NCBI RefSeq assembly: GCF_900240405.1
Contig: NZ_OEQK01000003.1
Span: 186,001-250,000, forward strand
DNA from: Salirhabdus sp. Marseille-P4669
Lineage (GTDB): Bacteria; Bacillota; Bacilli; Bacillales; Alkalibacillaceae
DNA length: 64,000 nt
Reading direction: 5' to 3'
Of the stretch, positions 18,498 to 27,129 are shown piece by piece. How positions within the stretch are numbered: the first letter of the stretch is position 1; every line of letters starts with the position of its first letter. Under the pieces are notes generated by a model that did no database searches, had not been told where the DNA came from, and saw only the letters and a program-made list of their open reading frames with translations. The position numbers were made by a program, and so were the translations under genes.

Positions 18498-19505
18498 TCA
18501 CTTCTCTTCTAATATCACGTCACGAATTTGATTTGCAAACGTTATTGCAGATAATGGACCACCAAAAGTCCAAGTATTACCTGGCAATTGATACAATCGA
18601 TCGTTTTTAACAAAATCTAAGTTTTCCCATGCTGGATTTCCTTTTAACTGATTTTCAAATACATTATCCTCCTCCTGAACAATGTAAAAGAAATGAGCAT
18701 CCTGGAAATTCTGCAATGCTTCTATATCTGTTTGTTTATAGCCATATAGCTCCCAATCTGTTTCTTTATAAGCATTAGAGAGCCCTAGCTTTTCCATAAT
18801 GATGGTTGCCATTCCATTATCCGTAAATAAGCGGATTGTTGGCGTATTTTGACTGCTGTAGGCTTGTGTTAATACGAATGGAATATTTTCCAAACCAGCA
18901 TCCGCAATCTCAGATGATGAATCTGCAAAAGCGGTTTCCATTTGCGCTAACACTTCCTCTGCTTTATCTTCTTTATCCATTACTTTTGCGATTTTGGTAA
19001 AGGTATCAATCATTTCTTCGTATTGATTCCCCTTCCCTTCCTCTGGATAAGGGTTAAATGCAAGTGTTGGAGCAATTGAATTTAAATCATCCATAATAGC
19101 ATCGTGACGGAAGCTTGCCGTAATAATAAGATCCGGATTTAATCTAGAAATTGCCTCTAGATTGGGCTCTTGACGAGTACCCACATCTTCTACTTCCTCT
19201 GAAAGCTCAGCATCAATATTTACCCAAGCTTTGTACCCTTCGATATCCGCCATTCCAACCGGTTGTACACCTAGTGCCAATAGGTCTTCTGCATACACCC
19301 ATTCTAACACAACTACACGCTTAGGCGTACCCTCAATCGTTTGTTCACCGTATACATCCTCTATTGTAATCGCGTTGTTATTTTCTGTTTCCGATTTTTC
19401 ATTTTCAGCTGTTTGGGAATCATTTGTTGAATCATCCTTCGAATCCCCACACGCAGCTACAAACACAAGTAATAAAGTAAATGAAAGCAAAAGCCATTTT
19501 TTCAT
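18498..19505 (-). CDS. iron-siderophore ABC transporter substrate-binding lipoprotein
   Basis: 335 residues with a lipoprotein signal peptide; the lipobox is FVAAC and the mature Cys is followed by an Asp/Ser/Asn/Glu-rich linker. The FecB/FepB-type fold follows: ITIEDVYGEQTIEGTPKRVVVLEWVYAEDLLALGVQPVG and NLEAISRLNPDLIITASFRHDAIM. It captures ferric siderophore outside the membrane for the fused permease downstream. A weak Fur-like box lies about 105 bases upstream. The exact siderophore cannot be told. Confidence 0.93.
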   Translation of the reverse strand: MKKWLLLSFTLLLVFVAACGDSKDDSTNDSQTAENEKSETENNNAITIEDVYGEQTIEGTPKRVVVLEWVYAEDLLALGVQPVGMADIEGYKAWVNIDAELSEEVEDVGTRQEPNLEAISRLNPDLIITASFRHDAIMDDLNSIAPTLAFNPYPEEGKGNQYEEMIDTFTKIAKVMDKEDKAEEVLAQMETAFADSSSEIADAGLENIPFVLTQAYSSQNTPTIRLFTDNGMATIIMEKLGLSNAYKETDWELYGYKQTDIEALQNFQDAHFFYIVQEEDNVFENQLKGNPAWENLDFVKNDRLYQLPGNTWTFGGPLSAITFANQIRDVILEEK

Positions 19506-19609
19506 ATCATTACCTCCTCGATATATATGTATAATTTAGATTTAGCATTTCCTAACGAACACACGCTATTCCAAGATTGTATGTGGTCCTTCGAATACCC
19601 ACATATAAA

Positions 19610-19624
19610 TGATAAAGATTCTCA
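19610..19624. promoter_or_regulatory. weak Fur-like box upstream of siderophore operon
   Basis: TGATAAAGATTCTCA matches 13 of 15 positions of the 7-1-7 Fur consensus, with ATTATC continuing just after. It lies in a 345-base gap (19506-19850) between the divergent siderophore and amino-acid transporter genes. Confidence 0.45.
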
Positions 19625-19785
19625 ATTATCTCCATATCCATCATAAAGTCATACAAACAAGCTGTCAACGATAAATTTACCTAATCCTACTTATTGTAAT
19701 AGCCTCTCAGAATGAAAAGAAGATGGAGATTTTCATTAAAATAGATAATTTTATTAATGTAAAGGTGGATTCTAACATTTTCGAA

Positions 19786-19814
19786 TTGAAACATTTTTAG
19801 AAGATTGATATTGT
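19786..19814 (+). promoter_or_regulatory. probable sigma-A promoter of ABC pair
   Basis: TTGAAA, 17-base spacer, TATTGT, about 37 bases before the start codon of the binding-protein gene. Confidence 0.5.
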
Positions 19815-19850
19815 TAATAGGGTCTATTTATAAAAAAAGGAGAGTACAAC

Positions 19851-20690
19851 ATGAAAAAACGATTAAGCTTATTTTTCGTATTGGTTATTTTTTTAGTAGC
19901 TTGTAATGGAAAAGAGGATCAAGGGTCCAACACATTGTGGGATGAGATTGAAGAACAAGGTGAAATTGTTGTAGGAACTTCAGGTACGTTATTCCCTACT
20001 TCCTATTACCCAGAGGATTCGGATGAGTTAACTGGCTATGATGTTGAAGTTATGAAGGAAATTGGCAAGCGTTTAAATCTAGAAGTTACATTTCAACAAA
20101 TCGGGTTTGAAGGATTATTTGCTGCCATTAATAGTGGACGAATTGACATTGCGATAAATGATTTGGGTATTACCGAAGAACGGAAAGAGTCTTTTGCTTT
20201 TTCGGATCCATATAAATATTCGTTTACAACGATGATTGTCCGAAAAGATGATCTATCTGATATTAAGACACTTAAGGATTTAGAAGGAAAAAAAGCTGGA
20301 GGCGCAGCAAATACGACATATAGTCAAATCGCTGAACATTTCGGTGCCGAAGTTGTTACATATGGAAATGCAACCAATGATGCTTATTTACGAGATGTAG
20401 ACAATGGTCGAACGGATACGGTCATTAATGACTATTACTTACAATCGCTAGCATTAACAGCTTTCCCGGACTTAAATATTACAATCCATCCGGACTTAAA
20501 ATTCAATCCTACTAAACAAGGAATAGCGATGCCACTTGAAGCAACTACACTTCAAGAGAAAATCAATTCGGTGCTACAAGAAATGCGAGAAGATGGTACA
20601 CTTACTAAGCTTTCCAAGCAATTCTTTGGTGGCCAAGATGCTTCTGCTGAACCTGAAGGAATTCAAGAAATTGAAGGTTTAACCTTTTAA
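19851..20690 (+). CDS. amino-acid-type ABC transporter substrate-binding lipoprotein
   Basis: 279 residues. Signal peptide with lipobox LVAC. Periplasmic-binding-protein family 3 features: GEIVVGTSGTLFPTSYY, LTGYDVEVMKEIGKRLNLEV, and GRIDIAINDLGITEERKESFAFSDPY. It resembles Bacillus cystine/polar amino-acid receptors (YckB/YckK type), but the ligand is not deducible. AAAAAAAGGAGAG precedes the ATG. The permease gene follows after 9 bases; no ATPase gene follows. Confidence 0.9.
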   Translation: MKKRLSLFFVLVIFLVACNGKEDQGSNTLWDEIEEQGEIVVGTSGTLFPTSYYPEDSDELTGYDVEVMKEIGKRLNLEVTFQQIGFEGLFAAINSGRIDIAINDLGITEERKESFAFSDPYKYSFTTMIVRKDDLSDIKTLKDLEGKKAGGAANTTYSQIAEHFGAEVVTYGNATNDAYLRDVDNGRTDTVINDYYLQSLALTAFPDLNITIHPDLKFNPTKQGIAMPLEATTLQEKINSVLQEMREDGTLTKLSKQFFGGQDASAEPEGIQEIEGLTF

Positions 20691-20699
20691 GGATAAACA

Positions 20700-21377
20700 A
20701 TGAACATACAGTGGGAAAAATTATTCAATCCAGAATTAGCTCTTGAAAGCTTACCGTTTGTTTTAGAAGGGTTACCCATGACGATTGCCGTCTCCTTTGT
20801 AAGCATGGGACTAGGACTTATACTTGGACTATTTCTAGCATTAGGTAGAGGATCCGATTCCATTTTGCTAAGATGGCCGTCTCGAATCTATATCTCTTTC
20901 ATGCGCGGAACACCTATTTTAGTATTTTTATTTATTTTATATTATGGGTTTCCACTTATTGGTTGGACGTTGAATGCCTATACAGCGGCCGTATTGGGAT
21001 TTGGATTAAATAGTGCGGCATATATTGCGGAGGTAAATCGTTCTGCTTTAAACAGTGTGCCAAAAGGACAGTGGGAAGCCTCTCAGGCATTGGGATTCTC
21101 ATATTGGAGAACACTAAGAATGATTATATTACCCCAGGCGGCCCGAATTGCAATGCCCCCTTTAACAAACGTCTTTTTAGACATTGTAAAGGCAACATCC
21201 TTAGCTGCTGTTATTACCGTTCCGGAAATGTTCCAAAAGGCGCAAATTGTAGCTGGTCGAACCTTTGATTCTATGACCTTATATATATTGGTTGCACTTA
21301 TCTATTGGCCATTATGTATTCTTATAGCCGCTTTCCAAGAAAGATTAGAACGGAAATATGACTATTATCGAAAATGA
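20700..21377 (+). CDS. amino-acid ABC transporter permease
   Basis: 225 residues with about five membrane helices. Typical His/Glu/Gln-type permease: TIAVSFVSMGLGLILGLFLALGR, RGTPILVFLFILYYGFP, and the ATPase-contact EAA loop QWEASQALGFSYWRTLRMIILPQAARIAMPPL. It partners with the binding protein 9 bases upstream. The operon ends in a terminator without an ATP-binding gene, so a distant or shared ATPase must serve it. Confidence 0.92.
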   Translation: MNIQWEKLFNPELALESLPFVLEGLPMTIAVSFVSMGLGLILGLFLALGRGSDSILLRWPSRIYISFMRGTPILVFLFILYYGFPLIGWTLNAYTAAVLGFGLNSAAYIAEVNRSALNSVPKGQWEASQALGFSYWRTLRMIILPQAARIAMPPLTNVFLDIVKATSLAAVITVPEMFQKAQIVAGRTFDSMTLYILVALIYWPLCILIAAFQERLERKYDYYRK

Positions 21378-21404
21378 GAGATCCCTATGGTCTCTCATTT
21401 TTAT
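21373..21404. terminator. bidirectional terminator
   Basis: AATGAGAGA / TCTCTCATTTTT hairpin between the convergent permease and patatin genes. Confidence 0.75.
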
Positions 21405-22243
21405 TTATCTGCCACGGTTAAAATGTTTGCCATTTCTTTAAACGCAAATTGATACCCTAATTCGATACATTGAGCAATCTTATCATATTCAAATAATCCT
21501 ACATTCCCAACAACTGGGTAAAGATTAAGATCCGCTTCTTGCTTTTCCTCCTCCATTTGGTTTTCTAATGTTAGAGACATAGAACGATTTAAGATGACTG
21601 AGATATCATGATACGGATCGTCCTCTTTAAAGTAGGTTAATGGATCAATACGTATCACTTTATTTGCTCCTAATTCACGTACTAAATGAACCGGACAATT
21701 ATCAACAAGCCCCCCATCCACTAATACATAATCCTTCCAGCGAACAGGCTTATACATAACCGGTATTGCACTGCTAGCTCGAATCGCCTTACAAATTGGA
21801 ATCTCCTTCTCAATCAGAAGATTTGGACTAGAAGGGTCTACATTTGTAAAGACTACTGGTTTTCCCTTCCTTAAGTCCGTTGCCATTAATCCACAGGGAA
21901 TCTGAAAAGATGAAACCGATTCTGTTCCAACTAAACGTTTAATTAACGATTCGAGTCGGTCCCCTTTCACACAACCATCAACGTTTTTGCGCAAGAAACA
22001 AAAACGACGTAACACTCCATACCAATTGACATCTATATGTTTTTGCCCAAATGAGAGCAGTGCATATTTTATGTCTTCAACGGAATAACCATAGGCATAC
22101 AATCCAGCAATGATTGCTCCAGAGCTTGTTCCAGCAATATGAGAGATTTCAATATGATGTTCTTCTAAAGCTTGCAGCACTCCAATGGCGGCAAACTTTG
22201 GTACTGCACCTCCTGCAAGGGCGATTCCTATTGCCATTTTCAC
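21401..22243 (-). CDS. patatin-like phospholipase family protein
   Basis: 280 residues. Lipid acyl hydrolase with a Ser-Asp dyad: the oxyanion loop GIALAGGAVPKFAAIGVL at the N-terminus, nucleophile elbow GTSSGAII (Ser about 41), and the DGGLVDNCPVHLVRELG motif with catalytic Asp near residue 176. Relatives include Bacillus YlbK/YqhO. No signal peptide, so probably cytosolic or peripheral. Acts alone. Confidence 0.92.
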   Translation of the reverse strand: MKMAIGIALAGGAVPKFAAIGVLQALEEHHIEISHIAGTSSGAIIAGLYAYGYSVEDIKYALLSFGQKHIDVNWYGVLRRFCFLRKNVDGCVKGDRLESLIKRLVGTESVSSFQIPCGLMATDLRKGKPVVFTNVDPSSPNLLIEKEIPICKAIRASSAIPVMYKPVRWKDYVLVDGGLVDNCPVHLVRELGANKVIRIDPLTYFKEDDPYHDISVILNRSMSLTLENQMEEEKQEADLNLYPVVGNVGLFEYDKIAQCIELGYQFAFKEMANILTVADK

Positions 22244-22367
22244 AGCTCCATTTATCTTTTTATTTTCATTTTAGACGAAGTTCTTCTAAAACATTCTTTT
22301 TCCGATGATTTATGAATCCATCAAAAGTTGGTTATTCTAATAGTAAATATAGTTAGGAGGTTCAAAA

Positions 22368-22739
22368 ATGGATTCTTTTTTGGACAATATTAAAAACTGG
22401 ACAAGAGATAAAACAGAACACGTAAAAGAAACGATACATAACCTAACGACAACAACGAGTATTTCCATAGATGATTTAGCTACCATCATCTTGCTTCATC
22501 CTCATACGCAATATGAGAAAAAGGAATACTTAGGATTAATCTTTAACGAATGTACACTTAGTATAGACACCTATGAATACTATTTGGAAACAAAAGGGGA
22601 TAAGCATGAACATATTTTAGAGCTGACAGTTAAGGAAGGGAATGAAGTGCTTTCCTCTTATCATTCCTATAAAGACAAAAAACATAAAATGAAGGTTCCA
22701 GAAAGCATTATGAAAATTAATGACATACAGATTCATTAA
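22368..22739 (+). CDS. conserved-looking hypothetical protein, 123 residues
   Basis: Not recognised. Starts at ATG 22368 with TTAGGAGG upstream. The N-terminal ~40 residues are charged and Thr-rich (DNIKNWTRDKTEHVKETIHNLTTTTS). The rest looks like a mixed alpha/beta domain with alternating strands (EYLGLIFNECTLSIDTYEYYLETKG, HILELTVKEGNEVL). No signal peptide, membrane segment or cysteine pattern. It stands alone upstream of the first 12-unit repeat array. Confidence 0.6.
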   Translation: MDSFLDNIKNWTRDKTEHVKETIHNLTTTTSISIDDLATIILLHPHTQYEKKEYLGLIFNECTLSIDTYEYYLETKGDKHEHILELTVKEGNEVLSSYHSYKDKKHKMKVPESIMKINDIQIH

Positions 22740-22924
22740 TAAAGAGGATTAGATAATTCGAAAACACTTACTTTTTTACGATAGCGATGTTTGGGATATA
22801 TTAACTTTATTCACATTTTAAGTAAACGCTACGTAGTTCTACTAGCATAAAATGGGTGGGTTGAAAAGAGCTTTGCACATTTATGTTTTATTAAAAGAGA
22901 AATATAAGGAGAAATACCAAAAAT
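22740..22924. other. A/T-rich spacer before the repeat array
   Basis: No gene, terminator-grade hairpin or recognised motif seen in this stretch. Confidence 0.4.
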
Positions 22925-23180
22925 CGGTAAAAACTCGTCATTCTATCAAGATTATTCGTCATCTCTAAAATTTTACACGTCTGTTTCACGTACTTATTCG
23001 CCTAAATCCTGAATACGCGTCTATTGGCTAATTTATTCTTCAATCAAGGCAATTTACTCGTCTATTATCTAAAATACGAGTCTGCCTGAAAAATACTCGT
23101 CCATAAGCAAGATTTACGAGTCCAAACTTTAATAATACAAGCCGAAACCAGAAAATACTCGTCTGTTTTCGGCTTGTAAA
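22925..23180 (+). repeat. 12-unit degenerate ~20.4-bp repeat array ending in ACAAGCC hairpin (copy 1)
   Basis: Cores start at 22933, 22954, 22975, 22996, 23015, 23035, 23056, 23076, 23095, 23116, 23137 and 23157 (ACTCGTC, ATTCGTC, ACACGTC, ATTCGCC, ACGCGTC, ATTCTTC, ACTCGTC, ACGAGTC, ACTCGTC, ACGAGTC, ACAAGCC, ACTCGTC). Steps are 19-21 bp. The spacers are A/T-rich and unrelated. Units 7-8 and 9-10 are complementary (ACTCGT/ACGAGT), and unit 11 pairs with GGCTTGT at 23171-23177 (stem ACAAGCCGAAA/TTTCGGCTTGT). It lies between convergent genes and touches the 3' end of the HAD gene. Not coding. Confidence 0.85.
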
Positions 23181-23185
23181 ATTAC

Positions 23186-23971
23186 CTATTTTAACAATCC
23201 AACCATTTTTAAACCGTGAAGGATACCATCTTCCTCAACGGATTTTGTAACATGCTTGGCAGCCCTTTTTGCTTCTTCTACACCGTTCCCCATTGCCACA
23301 CTATGATAAATCTCCGATAGCATTTCAATGTCATTTAGCCCATCACCAAAGGCATAAACACGTTCGTTTGGAATTTCCAGCTTTGCAACTACTCTTTGGA
23401 TTCCGTTCGCCTTGGAGCCACCACTAGGTAAAATATCTGTTGAATAAGGGTGCCAACGAACAAAATCGAAATCCTGGAATTGTTCCACATAATAGTCTTC
23501 TTCTTCTTTCAAACAAAACAACAGAGCCTGATAGAGTTCTCGGTCTTCATAATAGCTTGGGTCATGTGTAGGGAAACGACCAATTTTCAACGTCTCTATA
23601 CTTTCAGTAATGTATTGATGCTCTGGTACATTCGCTTTCATATCTTCATGATCCATGTAAACGACTGGATGGTTTCTCTCTACAGCTGTTTCCGTTAATT
23701 TTATGATAGAATTACGGTTTAAAGGATTTTTATATACTACTTCCCCATTCACAACAACATATTGTCCATTATAGCTTACATATGTATCAATCCCTAATTC
23801 TTCTCGCAGCTCCTCAAACATAAAAGGGGCTCTACCTGTTGCAATCGCTACTTCATGTCCAAGTTCTTTCAATTGCAGTACGGCATTTTTGGTGGAGATG
23901 GGCAGTTCTTTTTTGTGATTATAAAGTGTTCCATCAATATCAAAAAATACAATGCTACGATTTGGTGTCAT
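23186..23971 (-). CDS. Cof-type HAD-IIB phosphatase
   Basis: 261 residues from ATG 23971, with AAAGGAG seven bases upstream; an earlier in-frame ATG has no such site. HAD motif I is FFDIDGTLYNHKKELP, motif II AIATGRAP, then a C2-type cap, and motif IV YAFGDGLNDIEMLSEI followed by VAMGNGVEEAKRAAKHVT. This family dephosphorylates sugar phosphates, FMN or PLP; B. subtilis YkrA is similar. Monocistronic, with the repeat-array hairpin possibly acting as its terminator. Confidence 0.92.
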   Translation of the reverse strand: MTPNRSIVFFDIDGTLYNHKKELPISTKNAVLQLKELGHEVAIATGRAPFMFEELREELGIDTYVSYNGQYVVVNGEVVYKNPLNRNSIIKLTETAVERNHPVVYMDHEDMKANVPEHQYITESIETLKIGRFPTHDPSYYEDRELYQALLFCLKEEEDYYVEQFQDFDFVRWHPYSTDILPSGGSKANGIQRVVAKLEIPNERVYAFGDGLNDIEMLSEIYHSVAMGNGVEEAKRAAKHVTKSVEEDGILHGLKMVGLLK

Positions 23972-24114
23972 AATAATCTCCTTTGTCATGTATATTCTTT
24001 TTCTTTTACTATTTACATTCTGCATCTAATATAACATAAGTTTTAAAGATTATTGCAGATGGGAAGCACTTGATTGAACGAGAGACAAAATCCATTAATC
24101 CTATCAAATGCTTT

Positions 24115-24927
24115 TTATTTTTGTGCTTTTCGATATCCTGCTTCTTCTGCAGCAGTTTCTGTTTTAAAACACATTTCTGCCTTTGTTCTATTATAATAAG
24201 ATCCTTCTGGCACATGATAAATAAAATCGCCACTTGATGAATCATTCCCCTTAATATAGCCATTACAGTCACCATTGGCATCTGGTTCAAATGCATCCTT
24301 TGTCGGAATAGGGTTATCTACACTTTGTTCTGTTTCTAATGCTTCCGTATGATATCCATCTTCTTGTGCATAGTTTTCAACACTCCAAATTCCCACTCCA
24401 TTTGCTTGTGCTTCTTTTTGGATCTCATAGTAGTCGTCCACATATTTCGTATTCGGCTCATAAATATACGCCACTCTGGCTAAGCCATTTTTTAATAGTT
24501 CCTCTTGCACAGACTTTCCATCTGCTGTGTACACATACATTAATAATCGACCGTATTTATCTCGCTCACTTATATCCTTTTCAAGTAAAACCGTTTTTCC
24601 TGATAATAGTTTTTTCGTAAACGCTTTTGCATCTTCCCCAAATGGCTGTTTTCCTAATTGTGGATGAGATGTTTCTGGTGTATCCACGAGTAAAAAGCGT
24701 ACAGATTCTTCTTGACCATTGAACTCCACTTTGATTGTGTCTCCATCAATGACATAAAGAAGAGGCACTTCCATTAATCCCGCTTTATTAAGCGTTTCTT
24801 GATAATCATTACTCGCTGTTGTTTCTTTTACACTTTGTTGCTTATGTTCAATAGATGGTACTGTTGTTCCCCCACAAGCTGATAAAAACAACACGACACC
24901 CAGTAGAAGTAGGGTTAGATGTTTCAA
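24115..24927 (-). CDS. lipoprotein thermonuclease with C-terminal sunset domain
   Basis: 270 residues from TTG 24927, with TTTTTGGAGG eight bases upstream. Signal peptide and lipobox LSAC put it on the outer face of the membrane. The staphylococcal-nuclease domain spans about 55-180: YVIDGDTIKVEFNG, SVRFLLVDTPETSHP (catalytic Arg and Asp region), ERDKYGRLLMYVY and EELLKNGLARVAYIYEP. The C-terminal ~45 residues (CNGYIKGN..., IYHVPEGSYYNRTKAEMCF, AEEAGYRKAQK) are a sunset domain, common in such exonucleases. Probable role is calcium-dependent extracellular nucleic acid cleavage. Confidence 0.9.
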   Translation of the reverse strand: MKHLTLLLLGVVLFLSACGGTTVPSIEHKQQSVKETTASNDYQETLNKAGLMEVPLLYVIDGDTIKVEFNGQEESVRFLLVDTPETSHPQLGKQPFGEDAKAFTKKLLSGKTVLLEKDISERDKYGRLLMYVYTADGKSVQEELLKNGLARVAYIYEPNTKYVDDYYEIQKEAQANGVGIWSVENYAQEDGYHTEALETEQSVDNPIPTKDAFEPDANGDCNGYIKGNDSSSGDFIYHVPEGSYYNRTKAEMCFKTETAAEEAGYRKAQK

Positions 24928-24991
24928 TTCATAAACCTCCAAAAATTTATTTCCATTATTATTATAGTGGAAATGTATTGTTGAAACTACA

Positions 24992-25294
24992 TTAAACGAT
25001 TTGGACTAACCATACACCATGCATTACCAATACACTTACATATAGTCCAATTGCAGTGCCAGTAAGTACTCTCCAGCTCTTTAACGTAGGGTTAGTTAAG
25101 TAATGCGCACAATAAATCAAAAGTAAAGAAAGAGATATTTTAACTCCAATAAATACAAAAGGATGTAACTTCCACAAGCCACTCATAAATGGATTTACTT
25201 CTTCTATTATATGAAACTGTAATCCTATCGTGGTTAACACTAAATCCAATACATTCAATAAAGCAATTAAATAAAGGACAAACACATTTAACAC
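24992..25294 (-). CDS. DUF5658-like small membrane protein
   Basis: 100 residues with three hydrophobic segments. The sequence LNVLDLVLTTIGL...EEVNPFM near the N-terminus is typical of DUF5658 proteins (NxxDxxxT ... E.NP). The start may be GTG 25294 or GTG 25285; GGGGTG lies upstream of the second. Function unknown. Confidence 0.65.
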   Translation of the reverse strand: MLNVFVLYLIALLNVLDLVLTTIGLQFHIIEEVNPFMSGLWKLHPFVFIGVKISLSLLLIYCAHYLTNPTLKSWRVLTGTAIGLYVSVLVMHGVWLVQIV

Positions 25295-25444
25295 CCCATT
25301 TTTATTTCAGTATGGCTAGGTTAAATATGAGTAAACCTATTCCCTTAAATATATGTAATCCTTTTCCAAATATATATCGTTTCAAATAACATTGGACACA
25401 AGATTAGGGCAATGTTCCTCTTTCGTGCGTAACTTTCCCAAAAC

Positions 25445-25482
25445 AAAAAACAGACCTACATGAAGGTAAGTCTGTTCCATAG
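25445..25482 (-). terminator. terminator of MBL-fold gene
   Basis: AACAGACTTACC / GGTAGGTCTGTTTTTTG hairpin on the minus strand, just after the stop codon. Confidence 0.75.
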
Positions 25483-25484
25483 GA

Positions 25485-26345
25485 TTAATGTTCCCTTCTA
25501 TCCACATATCGTCCAAAATCTGGTACCGCTATTTCTTGAAAATGATTCACTAAGTTCGCCAAGCTATCGGTTAACACATCCCCTGCCATTGGAATACCAT
25601 GCCCAGTTACCGCAACAGCTGGTTTTAACGCTGCTAATTTCTTTACCGATTCCCAAGCTTCCTTCCAATCCGTTGTTAAATACCTTGGTGGACCACTTAT
25701 CTCTTGTTCTTGCACCAAGACTTTGTATAAGTATTCTTGTTTCACCGTAACAAAGGCATCCCCAACAATTAACGCACGGTCACGCTCACGGAAGAAGGAA
25801 ACATGACCCGGAGAATGTCCAGGTGTATGGATCCATTTCCATTCAGGCAAATTCGGGACAGTCCCATCCGCAGGTAAAGGTTTAACATGGTCACCTAATT
25901 GTATTGCCTCATTCGGAAAATAGGGAGACATTTTGGCAACCATTCCGCCTTCTACCGTTGGATCTGGCTCTGGATAGCTTTTTTTACCTGTTAAGAAAGG
26001 GAGTTCCTTTTCATGAGCATAGACAGGAACGTCCCAATGCTCAATTAAATCAATAATCGCACCGACATGATCAAAATGACCATGGGTTAAAAGAATTTCA
26101 TTTGGTCGAGCATTAGGACCAAATCGCTTTTCAACCTCCTTCAAAATATCATCTGCTGACCTCGGCATTCCTGCATCCACTAATGTCCATTGCTCCGAAT
26201 TGTCCGGATCTCCGATAAAGCAAACATTTACGACTTGAATGGGATAGCAATAGATATCTGAAGTAACTGCTTGTCCAATACCACTCATAATCGAGGTAAC
26301 CGGAATAAAATGATGATCTTCACTATATTGCATATCGTCAGCCAT
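25485..26345 (-). CDS. MBL-fold metallo-hydrolase
   Basis: 286 residues. Metallo-beta-lactamase fold: LVDAGMPRSADDI, metal motif THGHFDHVGAI (about residues 87-97), HTPGHSPGHVSFF (third His) and the fourth ligand region IVGDAFVTV, with VTGHGIPM near the C-terminus. Acts on an ester, thioester or similar substrate; glyoxalase II-like activity is possible but not shown. GGAGG lies before the ATG. Monocistronic. Confidence 0.92.
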   Translation of the reverse strand: MADDMQYSEDHHFIPVTSIMSGIGQAVTSDIYCYPIQVVNVCFIGDPDNSEQWTLVDAGMPRSADDILKEVEKRFGPNARPNEILLTHGHFDHVGAIIDLIEHWDVPVYAHEKELPFLTGKKSYPEPDPTVEGGMVAKMSPYFPNEAIQLGDHVKPLPADGTVPNLPEWKWIHTPGHSPGHVSFFRERDRALIVGDAFVTVKQEYLYKVLVQEQEISGPPRYLTTDWKEAWESVKKLAALKPAVAVTGHGIPMAGDVLTDSLANLVNHFQEIAVPDFGRYVDRREH

Positions 26346-26395
26346 ATGTACAAGCCTCCTTTTTGTTGTTATATTTTCCTATCGTAGTAAAATTA

Positions 26396-27016
26396 TTAAA
26401 ACAGTACTTCCCATGTTAAAGGACCTACAATTCCATCCACGGTTAGTCCGTGTCTTCTTTGATAATTCTTTACTGCACTTTCTGTAATTGGGCCAAAAAT
26501 ACCATCTACTGTTACGTTTACGGCACGCTGAATTCGCTCCACATCTTTGCCACGGCTTCCTAATTTAATCAACTGATCTGGATAGGGTACAATAGACTTC
26601 CTATTTTCAACAGCATTTTTTTCATCCCGAATCCATTTTATTGGATCGACTGCATTTGACTTCTTCACATTCCATAAACCTTTATGAATTTCAAAATGTA
26701 AGTGCTGGCCAGTCGAATTACCTGTGTTCCCCATGTATCCAATTACTTGACCCTGTTGCACAATTTGATTTTCTTCAACTATACGTTTTTTTAAATGTGC
26801 GTAAACCGTTTCATAAAGGGCACCATTTAATTGATGTGCAATGAATAGAACATTTCCATAACTAGAGGAATAATACGACTTATGAACAACACCTCTTTCG
26901 GATGCTACTACAGGAACGTTCCCTCCTTTCGCAATATCAATGCCATGATGATTTGGACGTGACGCAGTTCGAAATCCACTTGTAATCGTTCCATTAGCTG
27001 GTTTCATAAAACTCAT
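26396..27016 (-). CDS. M23 endopeptidase with C-terminal peptidoglycan-binding domain
   Basis: 206 residues from ATG 27016 (AAAGGGGAAG upstream; a GTG two codons earlier is too close). The M23/LytM domain covers about 5-135: GTITSGFRTASRPNHHGIDIA (His, Asp), and the STGQHLHFEIHKG motif with zinc ligands and catalytic His. A PG_binding_1 domain follows (about 150-206: LGSRGKDVERIQRAVNVTVDGIFGPITE). It cleaves peptidoglycan peptide bridges. No signal peptide is visible, which is more typical of phage endolysins or proteins released by lysis. Confidence 0.88.
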   Translation of the reverse strand: MSFMKPANGTITSGFRTASRPNHHGIDIAKGGNVPVVASERGVVHKSYYSSSYGNVLFIAHQLNGALYETVYAHLKKRIVEENQIVQQGQVIGYMGNTGNSTGQHLHFEIHKGLWNVKKSNAVDPIKWIRDEKNAVENRKSIVPYPDQLIKLGSRGKDVERIQRAVNVTVDGIFGPITESAVKNYQRRHGLTVDGIVGPLTWEVLF

Positions 27017-27092
27017 TTTCACTTCCCCTTTCGATAAATTCCTTTCACCTTTATAATCGATCGAAAGAGGATAAAAGTGTCTATAAAAGTAA

Positions 27093-27125
27093 AAAACAGG
27101 GCATTCTTTACGGAATGCCCTGTTG
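27093..27125 (-). terminator. strong terminator of 44-residue ORF
   Basis: CAGGGCATTCC / GGAATGCCCTG stem followed by TTTTTTA on the minus strand. Confidence 0.85.
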
Positions 27126-27129
27126 CAGC

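Noticed and set aside
22925-23180. Possible CRISPR array at the phased repeats (also at 47048-47310)
   Set aside because: Only ~7 bases are shared per unit, the period is ~20 bp rather than ~60-70 bp, and no cas genes are present.
24009-24296. 95-residue minus-strand frame
   Set aside because: Lies out of frame over the end of the nuclease gene; no binding site and no recognisable pattern.
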